Source: CAVXXB01 sp963765585
GTDB lineage: Bacteria > Calditrichota > Calditrichia > JAJRVZ01
Reading direction: 5' to 3'
NCBI GenBank assembly: GCA_963765585.1
Contig: CAVXXB010000011.1
Coordinates: forward strand, 62,001 to 126,000
DNA: 64,000 nt
The notes beneath the pieces are model-generated. The model had not been told where the DNA came from and searched no databases. It saw nothing but the letters and a program-made list of their open reading frames with translations. Positions 38,078 to 47,847 of this stretch are shown here, one piece after another. A program made the position numbers and the translations under genes. How positions within the stretch are numbered: position 1 is the first letter of the stretch; every line of letters starts with the position of its first letter.

Positions 38078-39760
38078 TTATTCGGGCACTCTTAATATGG
38101 CGCCTGTGTTTGCCGATGTAACCATCCTGGCGTATCGTGCCAGATAGCCTTTTTTTATTTTTAATTCAAACGGTTTTATATTATTTAACCGATCCTGTAA
38201 TACCGAGTCCGGCAGATCAACCTCCAGTTTGCGGTTCGGGATATCGATTGATATGATATCACCCTCCTGCAAAGCGGCGATCGGACCATTATCTGCCGCT
38301 TCTGGTGAGACATGTCCGATACAGGCACCGCGGGTACCACCTGAGAATCTTCCGTCGGTGATAAGTGCTACCTTATCGCCCAAACCCATTCCCATAATCG
38401 CACTGGTGGGTGACAACATTTCCGGCATCCCCGGGCCACCGCGTGGACCTTCATATCTGATAACAACAACATCACCGGCTTCCACCTTTCCGGCAAGGAT
38501 CCCCTCCATTGCGTCATCCTGCGAGTTAAAGATCCGGGCCGGACCACGATGAACCATCATCTTTGGATCTACAGCACCGGTTTTTACAATAGATCCCTGA
38601 GGCGCAAGATTACCAAATAAAGCGGCCAGGCCCCCGGTCTGTGAATAGGGATCTGAAATGCTGCGAATCACTTTACTGTCCTTTATTTCCGCGTGAGCAA
38701 TATTTTCACCGAGAGTTTTTCCGGTTACTGTGATAGCAGACTGATCAATAACCCCTTCTTTTTTTGAGAGTTCCTTCAGAATGGCAGAAATTCCGCCGGC
38801 ACGATCCACATCTTCCATATGTACATCTTTTGTTGCCGGACTCACCTTGCATATATATGGTACTCTTTGTGAAAGTTCATTTAACTCATGCAAATCTATT
38901 TCAAGACCGGCTTCCAAGGCAATGGCCAGGGTATGTAAAATTGTATTGGTACTGCCGCCCATGGCCATATCCAATGCGAATGCATTATTGAATGCGGTAC
39001 GGGTCAAAATATCCGATGGTTTTATATCATTTTCAATTAGATCTAATATCTTTCCGGCTGCAGCCCGGGCCAGCTCATGACGTTTTGGATCAATTGCAAG
39101 TATCGATCCGTTGCCCGGCAAGGCCAGGCCAAGCGCCTCCATCAGACAGTTCATTGAATTGGCGGTAAACATACCGGAACATGATCCGCATGTCGGACAT
39201 CCGAAATCTTCCAGTTGCTTTAACTGAGTGTCATTTATTTCACCTGATTGATATTTTCCGACACCTTCAAAGACAGATATCAGATCAACTTTTTCCCCGC
39301 CCGGTATGCGTCCGGCTTTCATGGGTCCGCCCGAAACAAAAATTACCGGAATATCAATTCTGGCTGCTGCCATCAGCATACCCGGTACAATTTTATCACA
39401 ATTGGGTATACATACTAATCCGTCCAATCGATGCGCTTCTGCCACTGTTTCAACACAATCTGCGATGAGTTCCCGGCTGGCCAGTGAATAACGCATCCCA
39501 ATATGCCCCATAGCGATACCGTCATCCACACCAATGGTGTTAAATTCGAAAGGAACACCGCCAGCTTCACGTACGGCATCCTTGACAATTTTTCCAAATT
39601 CCTGCAAATGTACATGGCCAGGGATTAAATCAATATAGGAATTACAAACTCCGATAAACGGTTTATTAAAATCTTCGTCACTCCTGATCATCCCCGTGGC
39701 CTTTAATAGACTGCGGTGCGGTGCGCGTTCGAAACCTTTTTTAATTAAATCAGATCGCAT
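38078..39760 (-). CDS. ilvD: Dihydroxy-acid dehydratase
   Basis: 560 residues, the normal length. Fe-S ligands are in VCNSYIDLIPGH, IPNCDKIVPGM and PTCGSCSGMFTANSMN, which are the IlvD/Edd signatures; the C-terminal DGRFSGGTRGACIGHVSPEA is also conserved. It dehydrates dihydroxy acids for valine, leucine and isoleucine. ATG at 39760 has AGGGAG just upstream; the open frame extends to 39790 but has no better start. It is the first gene of the branched-chain block, and its promoter lies in an unusual inverted-repeat region. Confidence 0.95.
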   Translation of the reverse strand: MRSDLIKKGFERAPHRSLLKATGMIRSDEDFNKPFIGVCNSYIDLIPGHVHLQEFGKIVKDAVREAGGVPFEFNTIGVDDGIAMGHIGMRYSLASRELIADCVETVAEAHRLDGLVCIPNCDKIVPGMLMAAARIDIPVIFVSGGPMKAGRIPGGEKVDLISVFEGVGKYQSGEINDTQLKQLEDFGCPTCGSCSGMFTANSMNCLMEALGLALPGNGSILAIDPKRHELARAAAGKILDLIENDIKPSDILTRTAFNNAFALDMAMGGSTNTILHTLAIALEAGLEIDLHELNELSQRVPYICKVSPATKDVHMEDVDRAGGISAILKELSKKEGVIDQSAITVTGKTLGENIAHAEIKDSKVIRSISDPYSQTGGLAALFGNLAPQGSIVKTGAVDPKMMVHRGPARIFNSQDDAMEGILAGKVEAGDVVVIRYEGPRGGPGMPEMLSPTSAIMGMGLGDKVALITDGRFSGGTRGACIGHVSPEAADNGPIAALQEGDIISIDIPNRKLEVDLPDSVLQDRLNNIKPFELKIKKGYLARYARMVTSANTGAILRVPE

Positions 39761-39854
39761 TACTGCTCCCTTAATGAATGAATATTCCATTACACATTTT
39801 TCTGTCAGGAGCCAACCCCAAACAAATCATATAATATTTAAAAGTAAGACTGAT

Positions 39855-39908
39855 TTGGGATTGGTGTGTTCTAAGCTATAATAATAAGGCTTAGTACAAT
39901 AATCCCAA
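39855..39908. promoter_or_regulatory. Symmetric divergent promoter/nested inverted repeat upstream of ilvD
   Basis: TTGGGATT (39855-39862) and AATCCCAA (39901-39908) flank CTAAGC (39871-39876) and GCTTAG (39889-39894). Rightward, TTGGGA-16 nt-TATAAT (39877-39882) reads as a promoter; leftward, TTGGGA-16 nt-TATTAT (39881-39886) reads as one too, so the -10 elements overlap. The leftward one would serve ilvD, the rightward one the small ORF at 39935. It could instead fold as an RNA leader. Confidence 0.5.
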
Positions 39909-39934
39909 TTAGAAGAATAATATGGAGGACTAGA

Positions 39935-40039
39935 ATGGATAAATTTGACACTTGGGTATTACTATTGTCTGACAACAATTTATTTAAGAAAAATGTATTT
40001 ATAACCCTGTGCAGCATATTTATTCTATTTCGTTTATAA
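39935..40039 (+). CDS. Candidate 34-residue small protein
   Basis: An ATG with a strong GGAGG site 6 nt upstream opens a 34-codon frame ending TAA. The start reads MDKFDTWVLLLSDNNLF; the second half (VFITLCSIFILFRL) is hydrophobic enough to enter a membrane. A promoter-like TTGGGA/TATAAT pair lies 50 nt upstream. It is too short to judge by homology and could be chance, but the ribosome site plus promoter is more than most spurious frames here show. It could be a small membrane protein or an upstream peptide. Function unknown. Confidence 0.35.
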   Translation: MDKFDTWVLLLSDNNLFKKNVFITLCSIFILFRL

Positions 40040-40674
40040 AATTGCGTTTAAATATAAGTAAATATTTTCTGTTTGTAAAGATAACAAACCAACTTTTTCC
40101 AAAAATATTCCCGAATACATGGGTAGAATGCAAGATAGTGGATGCAGGATACAGGATACAGGATACAAGATGCAGGATACAAGATTCTGGACGCTGGTCG
40201 GAGCGAAGCGGAGATCCCGATATGTCGACCGGAGGGAGACGTTTTTATCGGGGATTCAAGACATTCGATACCTGGCACCAAGCGCTCGCTTCTCGCTTCC
40301 CGATGCTTACCGTTGAATGGGTATAATAATTCCATATAACTGTAATTAGAATGAATTGTTTTTGCTCATCTACCGGTTATAAAAGCCCTGAAGGGGCTAA
40401 ACAATTATAGCCGTGGGCGTAGCCCACGGTGGAAGATATAACCACACCACATAACCCCGGAGGGGTTAAATAAAAATTCACCCGACGGCAGAATCTTTGT
40501 CAGACGACATTGCAGGAGACAAGGTATAAGATGCAGGATGCAGGATTTTCAACACTCATTCTGAAAGAGCCATTTATCCGGGTATTAAAATAAAAACGTT
40601 TTTTTTATGACATGCAAAATAAATTCGGCATAATTATCGTTATGTAGAATGTCGTTTATAATAGGATGTATTCT
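40040..40674. other. Repeat-rich intergenic region before the propeller phosphatase
   Basis: AT-rich DNA, then period-7 ggatacaggatacaagatg-type strings (about 40140-40192 and again 40517-40546), a triple-hairpin element (40384-40468) and a promoter-bearing AT-rich tail. Open frames in the repeat text are not genes. Confidence 0.5.
40384..40468. repeat. Triple-hairpin REP-like element
   Basis: Three hairpins in a row: AGCCC..GGGCT with a GAA loop (40384-40398), CCGTGGGC-GTA-GCCCACGG (40411-40429) and TAACCCC-GGA-GGGGTTA (40452-40468). The regular spacing and GAAGGGG-like cores suggest a mobile-type intergenic repeat family rather than a terminator. Confidence 0.75.
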
Positions 40675-43600
40675 ATGAACCTTTTTTCAAAAAATACTGT
40701 ACCACTTTTGCTGATTTTAATCAGTTTTCTGGCAGGTAAAATTTTTGCGCAAATCTCCTTTGAAAATTTTTCGATTCCGGATGGATTGTCCAATGCTGAT
40801 GTAATGGCAATCCACCAGGACCGCTCAGGATTCCTGTGGATTGGAACCCAGGATGGATTAAACCGCTACGATGGATATAATTTTACGGTTTACAAGAATG
40901 ATCCCGGAGATACAAATAGTCTGGGAAACAATTCAATTTATATGATCGATGAAGACGAGTATGATAATTTATGGATTGCTACCGAAGGTGGTCTGAGTAA
41001 ACTCAATCTAAATACCTATAAATTTACAAATTATGTAATTGATAATAATGACATTATTGCGAATAACAATTTAGTCGTTTCTGTATTGATTGACCGTGAC
41101 AACAGAATCTGGGCAGGATCAGTCCGTCATGGAATCATGCTGTTTGATCAGAAATCAGGTGAGTTCATCAAGGTAAAATTACGTACCGATAACGATACAA
41201 TAGAAATGGGAAATGCGGTTGCCGCAATTTATCAGTCGCCGGACAATTCCATTTATGCCGCGGCCATCAATTACGGACTGCTGGTTTATGACCGTTCGAC
41301 CGGCATGTTTCGAAAAATGCGTTTCGGATCAGATGATAAAGACCCGTTCATAGGTAACCTGGTTCGTTCTATCCATGAGGATTCCAAAGGAAACTTATGG
41401 ATTGGAAACAACATGGGATTGCATTTTTATGAGCGACAAAAGCATGAGCTGAAGCTTGATCAAACTATATAAAATCGGTAAAATAGGCGGGGGTTCAAAC
41501 AATCCATTAGTTACCAGTATGATTGAAGACCGTTCAGGCACATTGTGGGTAACCAGCTCCCAGCATGGCTTATATCATGTCAATATAAATTCCCATGAAC
41601 ATGAAAGGGTTGACGGTGCACAGGTAAGTGGTGATACAAAAATGGGGGAAGAGCTGTGGCATATTTCGCTTGATCAGGCGGGAATAATTTGGATTGGCTC
41701 AAGAACAAAAGGTGTGTATAAAATTGATCATGAACGTGAGCCGTTTAATGTGTTTAGAAATTCCCAAACGCAAAATAGTTTGAGCGACAACAATGTGCGG
41801 GCTATTTGCGAATCTGGCTTTTTTCCAAATACATTCTGGATAGGCACCGGTAGCGGAGGGCTGAACAAATTTGATCGTAAATCCGAAAAGTTTGAGACTT
41901 TTAAAAATTTCTCAAAATCAAAAAACCAAATTGAAAGCAATACTATCACCTCGCTTTTGGAATATGATGGTATATTATGGGTAGGTACATCGGACAGCGG
42001 TTTGTATCAATATGATTTATCCAATGACATTCTAAAACTGATAAAAACCGGTGACACAAAATATAATCTATCCAATAATAGAATCAGGGATTTACAAATT
42101 GATGCAGAGGATCAGTTATGGATCGCCACCAACAGCGGTTTAAATCGTCTGAATATCAAAACCGGTGAGATATATCAATACCCTACATATCTATCCAGAT
42201 CTTATCCCTCTTCTATAAATATGGAATTAAAGAGCATTCTGACGAAACATCAACCAGTGGCAGCACATTTAAAGGTAACGGACAATCAGAGACTTGCAAA
42301 GACATTCGACATATCGGAACCGGGTCACTTCCTCGTAATCGGCGCTGGCGAGGGTCTTGATGTCTGGGGGATGGTGGATTATGGATGGCTTGAATCGATT
42401 AGAGGTGATACACTTGTAAATTTTAGCGATTTCTATAATTCCCATTATTTAAACGGTAACAGAAAAAATCGGATTCATCTCCAGACTACAAAGCTTGAGG
42501 CCGGTAAATATAGTCTACATTATTATTCTGATGACAGCCATAGTTATGGATTATGGAATGAGACCGCACCGGAAGATTCCAATTTGTGGGGAATCCAAAT
42601 TTTATCACTAACCGAACAGGAATATATTTATTGGGAGTCATCGCTTAACGCCATGGATAGTGAAGTACTCATTGGTGATCAGACAATCCGTGACCTCCAT
42701 TTATCCAGCGACAAAATCCTTTGGATCGGAACAGATATATATGGTCTGATAAAGTATGATCTCGTTGCCAAGAAAACCCAGATCTATAGACACAAGAGAA
42801 ATGATCTGAATTCGATAAGCGAGAACCGGATTGATGATATTTTTGAAGATGAGAACGGCATCCTCTGGATTGCGACGACTAATGGGTTGAACCGTTTCGA
42901 TCCGAAATCTGAAAATTTTTCCGCCTATACATCACAAGATGGCCTGCCGACCAACTTTGTGGGAAGTATTATTAAGGATGACCTGGGCTATTTTTGGCTG
43001 GGCACCCGTAGCGGTTTGGTAAAATTTGATCCGGGTACTGATAAAGGTGTTCCGGCATTTGTCACTTACGACACACGAGACGGGGTCCAGGGATATGATT
43101 TTTGGCCAAATGTTGCCATTAAAAGCAGCTTGGGTGAATTGTTCTTTGGTGGCAATAATGGTTTTAATGCTTTTTTCCCGGGTAAGTCTAATCCCTATCC
43201 ACCTTATGTACAGCTTACCAATCTTTATTTAAATAATCAGATTGTCATGCCGCTTGACGAAGATGCGCCAATGCGTAAACATATCATGCGTACGGACAAA
43301 ATAATCCTGAGTCACGATCAAAATGATTTCGCCCTTGAATATGCGGCTCTGCACTATGTCAGACCGGATAAAAACAAACTGGCCTATAAACTGGAAGGTT
43401 TTAATGAAGAATGGATTCTGGATAACCGCAGATATGCCTCATATACCAATCTGGATCCGGGCAGTTACACATTTAAATTAAAAGGGGCTAATAGTGACGG
43501 AATCTGGAGTAAAAATGAACATGAACTGCTGATTGAAATCATGCCACCCTGGTGGCGGACAATTTGGGCGTATGCTTCGTATGTGATTCTTTTTGCGGCG

Positions 43601-44458
43601 TTGATTTTCAGTTTCGATCGAGTTCAGCGTTACAGGGTCACCCAGCGTGAACGAAATATTGCACAAATTCGGGAAGCAGAATTGCGGGCTCAGGCTGCCG
43701 AAGCGGATACAAGGGCCATCAAGGCTGAAAATGAACGAAAAACTCACGAATTGGAAGAAGCCCGAAAACTACAACTTTCCATGCTACCAAAAAAACTGCC
43801 ACAACTGCCAAATCTGGACATTGCCGTTTATATGCAAACTGCTACTGAAGTTGGCGGCGACTATTATGATTTTCATGTAGATCTCGATGGCACACTCACA
43901 GTGGTGATTGGTGATGCTACCGGTCATGGATTACGGGCCGGCACAATGGTGACGACGACAAAAAGCCTGTTTAGTTCTCATGCGGCGAATCCGGATATTT
44001 TATATACATTTGGAGAAATTACCCGCTGTATCAAACACATGGAAATGCATATGCTCTCAATGTGTCTATCAATCCTCAAAATAAAAAATAATAAATTAGA
44101 ATTATCTGCTGCCGGAATGCCGCCGGCCATGTTGTTCCGTAAATCAGAAAACAGGATTGATGAACTGGAAATAAAAGGTATGCCATTGGGCACATTTGAA
44201 GATTTTCCTTATCAAATCGTGAAAGATGAATTACATCCGGGTGACACATTATTGTTATACAGTGATGGTTTACCGGAGTTATTCAATGAAAAAAAAGAAA
44301 TGTTTGGCTATGAGCAGGTATCGCGAGTGTTTGAAACAGTTGCAAATGAGAAAGCCGAAGTGATTATTGATGAGTTAAAAAAAGCAGGATCAGAGTGGGT
44401 AAATGACAGCCCACCGGATGATGATGTCACCTTTGTTGTGATCAAAGCCCGGGGTTGA
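40675..44458 (+). CDS. Two-component-propeller/SpoIIE phosphatase (frameshifted)
   Basis: About 1260 residues when one base near 41457-41463 is skipped; as written the protein breaks after KHELKLDQTI and resumes at KLYKIGKIGGGSN. A signal peptide is followed by a periplasmic beta-propeller of repeats like EDRSGTLWV and DENGILWIATTNGLNRFD, interrupted by a roughly 170-residue domain (GHFLVIGAGEGLDVWG to NLWGIQI). Then come a Y_Y_Y domain (LAYKLEGFNEEWI), one membrane helix (IWAYASYVILFAALIF), a coiled coil and a PP2C/SpoIIE domain (VGGDYYDF, GDATGHG, PPDDDVTF). It is probably a sensor whose cytoplasmic phosphatase acts on the STAS protein encoded downstream. ATG at 40675 has TAGGATG upstream. 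Confidence 0.82.
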
Positions 44459-44549
44459 AATGGCATTGATTGTGACATTCATAAAATAATTCGTAAATTA
44501 ACTTAATCTTAAATTAACCGGATTCATATTAACGGTGAAGGAAACATCA

Positions 44550-44966
44550 ATGAGTGAGAACGTTCAACTAAAGATGTCTCTACCAAAGATTCCCGACATC
44601 GAGCTGGTTTTGGTCGAAGGTTTGGAAAGAATGGCTAAGCATCTCGGAATAACAGATGATAAAATCGGTGAAGGCCGTATACTGGTAACCGAAGCAGTGA
44701 TCAATGCTTTAGAGCATTCCGGGCAAAAGCAGCCGGTTGTGGATGTTGAGTTTACAATGACCAAGAAGCAGCTTACCATATTTGTTCGTGATTATGGCAC
44801 GGGATTTAAACCGGAAGATATTGAAGATCCAAATATTCATAAGAAACTCGGTGCTGCGAGCAAACGTGGCTGGGGATTAAAATTGATGAAATCTATGTCC
44901 GATGATTTTATTATTGAATCGGGTAATGATGGCACGAAAATAACGATTATAAAACATTTAATCTAA
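44550..44966 (+). CDS. RsbW-like anti-sigma/serine kinase
   Basis: About 138 residues of the GHKL ATPase fold without a sensor: the N box EAVINALEHSG, G1 box VRDYGTGF and G2 box SKRGWGLKLMKSM. This is the RsbW/SpoIIAB-like serine kinase class that binds either a sigma factor (or other target) or phosphorylates a STAS antagonist. ATG at 44550 has AAGGAAA 5 nt upstream; the frame is open from 44535. It lies between the propeller phosphatase and a STAS gene 10 nt downstream, forming a partner-switching cassette. No sigma factor gene sits beside it. Confidence 0.88.
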   Translation: MSENVQLKMSLPKIPDIELVLVEGLERMAKHLGITDDKIGEGRILVTEAVINALEHSGQKQPVVDVEFTMTKKQLTIFVRDYGTGFKPEDIEDPNIHKKLGAASKRGWGLKLMKSMSDDFIIESGNDGTKITIIKHLI

Positions 44967-44976
44967 GGATTGAAGA

Positions 44977-45327
44977 ATGGAACAAGAATTAAAGCTAACA
45001 TCAGAACTAAAAGACGATTGTCTTGTTATAACCACCTCCGGCTATGTAAATAATACTGGTGGAGAAAAAATAGCCGATGAATTTAATAAACATTTTGATG
45101 GCGGTACCCGCAAGATCATTTTAAATCTTGCCGAATCCAAAGTGGTTAATTCAATTGGGATTTCATTTTTAATCGAAATCATTGAAAAATTGAATGACAC
45201 CGATGGTAAACTGGTATTCACAAATCTGGATCCGGCGGTTGAAAAGACATTAACCATCATGGGGCTGTTTAATTTTGCTGCCAAAGAAAATTCAGTCGAT
45301 GATGCCGTTGCATTTTTTAGTAAATAA
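44977..45327 (+). CDS. STAS-domain anti-sigma factor antagonist
   Basis: 116 residues, a single STAS domain. The segment SKVVNSIGISFLIEI contains the conserved Ser (VNSIG) that an RsbW-type kinase phosphorylates; NLDPAVEKTLTIMGLFNF is the conserved C-terminal part. Unphosphorylated, it should bind the kinase and free its target; a SpoIIE phosphatase would restore that form. AAGGATTG precedes the ATG. It sits between the kinase and the second phosphatase. Confidence 0.88.
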   Translation: MEQELKLTSELKDDCLVITTSGYVNNTGGEKIADEFNKHFDGGTRKIILNLAESKVVNSIGISFLIEIIEKLNDTDGKLVFTNLDPAVEKTLTIMGLFNFAAKENSVDDAVAFFSK

Positions 45328-45339
45328 TTTCTCAGGCAA

Positions 45340-46953
45340 ATGAGCACAGAACACATAATTGATCGACTGGCTTTTCAGACTCAGGGTCTGCAGGAGGGAT
45401 TTGAACTCCTTTCTAAAGTGAAATCACTACCGGAAATGGCAAAACACTATTGTCATCTACTCAGAGGTAGTCTTCTTACTGTGGAGGTCAGTTTATTTTA
45501 TAAAACTGCCAAAGATAAAGAATGGCATAATTTATTTGTATCCTCAGGTAAAAATCCCGAGATAGTTTCTCAATTACCTGAGGAAACGAGTTTAGTTATA
45601 GCGTATCCGCAATCGCCGGAAGAGAATATTATCATCATTCTCCCCCTGATGGACAAATCCAGATTTGGCCTTATTCTGGGCTCAAAAATGGATAAATCTG
45701 AATTTTCAGATTTTGATAAAATATCTCTGCAAATTTTTCTGCAGCTACTGGACAGCGCATATCAGGCATTTAAAAACCGCCAGAAAGAAAAGAACTTTGT
45801 CTTTTCTCTCAATCAGCGTGTGTTACAACTTAACAGTCTAATTGATACCGGTATTGAAATATCCCGGCTTGAAAAACATTCTTCCCTGCACAAACTGGCA
45901 CTGGAACGTGTTGTCGCACTGACAAATGCCTCCCGTGGTATGCTGCGGATTACACGAAAGAATCGTCTGATTGCCAAACTATTATTTCCTTCGGCATTTC
46001 AATATCGGAAACTGGAAAAAGAAGGAAACTTTATCGAAACGAGTTTTCAGTTTCAAGGCACCAATTACTCATTTAAATTGTATAATAAAGAAACTCGCAG
46101 GGGATTTACTGCATTTGATGACACCGATCAGTTACTCCTGGACGCATTCAGCCGCCAGTTGAATGTGGCATTGGAAAATAACTATCTGCACCAGCAAGCA
46201 CTGGAAAAACAGCGAACTGATCAGGATATTGAAGTTGCAGGTACCATTCAGCAGAAAATAATTCCCGAGCGCCTTCCTGACATTGCCGGATATGATATTG
46301 CCGGCATCAATATACCAACTAAGATGGTTGGTGGTGACTATTACGATTGTATAAAATTACCAGATGATCGTTATGCATTTATTATTGCTGATGTCTCCGG
46401 CAAAGGGGTACCGGCAACTCTTTTGGTAAGCAGTTTACAGGCCTCGCTTTCAGCCTATCTTGAAAATGACATACCATTAACCGACCTGGCCTCCCGTCTG
46501 AATAAGGTTATCTATAATGCGTCCACTGAGGATAAATATATTACATTTTTTATCGCTCTTCTCGACCCGGTAACAGGTGAATTAGAATCGTTAAATGCCG
46601 GACATAATCCTATCTATATGATGGATAAATCAAATAAAATAAAAGAACTTAGTGCCGGCGGCATACCCTTTGGTATGATGGGTATGGATTTCCCATATAC
46701 CAGTGAAAAAACTTTTATTAAACCCGGCGAAAGTGTTTTATTATATACAGATGGTGTCACTGAAGCGATGAATGAGGATGAAGAAGAATATGATGACCTG
46801 CATCCGTTGAAAGAGTTTTACACCAAGAATTCGGCACTCCGTTCAAAGGAGTTTATAGATCTATTGATCAGGGACATTGACAATTTTACCGGTAAGACTC
46901 CACAAAGTGATGACATCACTGCACTTTACCTGCGTTGTGAAAGTATTTCTTAA
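45340..46953 (+). CDS. GAF-like/SpoIIE-type serine phosphatase
   Basis: 537 residues, apparently cytoplasmic. The N-terminal half has weak GAF-like regions (about 10-150 and 160-300), the second with LALERVVALTNASRGML. A coiled-coil linker and EVAGTIQQKIIPERLP lead into a PP2C/SpoIIE domain: VGGDYYDCI, ADVSGKG, LNAGHNP, LLYTDGVTEAMN and the metal-binding QSDDITALYL. It starts 12 nt after the STAS gene and would be the second input phosphatase of the module. The frame is intact, unlike the two other phosphatases here. Confidence 0.85.
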   Translation: MSTEHIIDRLAFQTQGLQEGFELLSKVKSLPEMAKHYCHLLRGSLLTVEVSLFYKTAKDKEWHNLFVSSGKNPEIVSQLPEETSLVIAYPQSPEENIIIILPLMDKSRFGLILGSKMDKSEFSDFDKISLQIFLQLLDSAYQAFKNRQKEKNFVFSLNQRVLQLNSLIDTGIEISRLEKHSSLHKLALERVVALTNASRGMLRITRKNRLIAKLLFPSAFQYRKLEKEGNFIETSFQFQGTNYSFKLYNKETRRGFTAFDDTDQLLLDAFSRQLNVALENNYLHQQALEKQRTDQDIEVAGTIQQKIIPERLPDIAGYDIAGINIPTKMVGGDYYDCIKLPDDRYAFIIADVSGKGVPATLLVSSLQASLSAYLENDIPLTDLASRLNKVIYNASTEDKYITFFIALLDPVTGELESLNAGHNPIYMMDKSNKIKELSAGGIPFGMMGMDFPYTSEKTFIKPGESVLLYTDGVTEAMNEDEEEYDDLHPLKEFYTKNSALRSKEFIDLLIRDIDNFTGKTPQSDDITALYLRCESIS

Positions 46954-47029
46954 AATAGTTATAATCCTCCTATTGTTCACATTAATTTATTTTGATAACT
47001 TTAAGATTATATAATTATAGAATTTGAAA

Positions 47030-47596
47030 ATGGCTGAAATTTACCCACTTGTTATTTTACCTTTATTAATATTTGCTTCACGCATAATTGATGTCACTTT
47101 AGGAACAATCAGAATTATCATGATCTCCCGCAGTAAACGTTTAATAGCGTCATTACTGGGGTTTTTTGAAGTAATAATCTGGCTAATAGCTATTTCCCAG
47201 GTGCTGCAAAATTTAAATGGCATCGTTTCTTATATCGCCTATGGCGCAGGTTTTGCAGCCGGAAATTTTGTCGGTATCACTATTGAAAATCGATTGGCCC
47301 TGGGAATGCAGGCTGTACAGGTAATAACTGAAGAAAATCTAAAAGCGCTGGCAATGTTGTTGCGTGAAGAAGGCTTTGGCGTCACAAATCTGAAGGCCAG
47401 TGGAATAAAGGGTGAACTCGACTTCCTATATGTCGTAACTCCGCGTAAACGTGCCCAGGAAGTCTTAAAAGTTGTAAAAGAATTTGATCCGACGGCGTTT
47501 ATTTCTGTGAGCGATCTCCGAACCGCACATGCGGGTTATTTATCCGGTAAACGCAGGGAGCCATTCGGTATAAAATCAACCACTAAAAAAAAGTGA
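47030..47596 (+). CDS. UPF0316/DUF2179 membrane protein
   Basis: About 188 residues. Three N-terminal membrane helices (PLVILPLLIFASRIIDVTLG, SLLGFFEVIIWLIAIS, GIVSYIAYGAGFAAGNFVG) are followed by a cytoplasmic DUF2179-type domain (ALGMQAVQVITEENLKAL, EGFGVTNLKA, DFLYVVTPRKR). This matches the YitT-C/UPF0316 family, whose molecular function is unknown. ATG at 47030 chosen; no clear ribosome site. It stands downstream of the partner-switching cassette by 76 nt. Confidence 0.85.
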   Translation: MAEIYPLVILPLLIFASRIIDVTLGTIRIIMISRSKRLIASLLGFFEVIIWLIAISQVLQNLNGIVSYIAYGAGFAAGNFVGITIENRLALGMQAVQVITEENLKALAMLLREEGFGVTNLKASGIKGELDFLYVVTPRKRAQEVLKVVKEFDPTAFISVSDLRTAHAGYLSGKRREPFGIKSTTKKK

Positions 47597-47689
47597 TCAC
47601 CGGCGGTTTTGTGGTTAATTTTTGCACTATGTTTTAGATGGTAGTGTCAAAATTATCTGAAAAAATAAATCAACCTCAGAGGCCACAGA

Positions 47690-47815
47690 GAAAAACGACG
47701 CGCACATTAACAGAATATATTTAAAAATCTGAGAATACATAGAGGGAGAACAGGATAAATTCGTTTAACTTAATAAATATCAAATATTTACTCTGTGTTC
47801 TCTGTGGTTTTTTTT
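47690..47815. repeat. CTCTGTG/CACAGAG-type degenerate repeat text
   Basis: Flanking strings cctcagaggccacagagaaa and tactctgtgttctctgtgg enclose an AT-rich stretch, in rough opposite orientation. Same family as text at 2497-2520, 10780 and 54055-54080. Confidence 0.5.
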
Positions 47816-47847
47816 CACATTACCCTTTAGTTATTAAGGAGAATCGT

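Noticed and set aside
40009..40326. Open frames of about 65-105 codons on both strands in the GGATACA/GATGCAGG text
   Set aside because: They are created by period-7 repeats, read open in several frames at once, give monotonous peptides such as QDTGYRIQD, and have no ribosome site.
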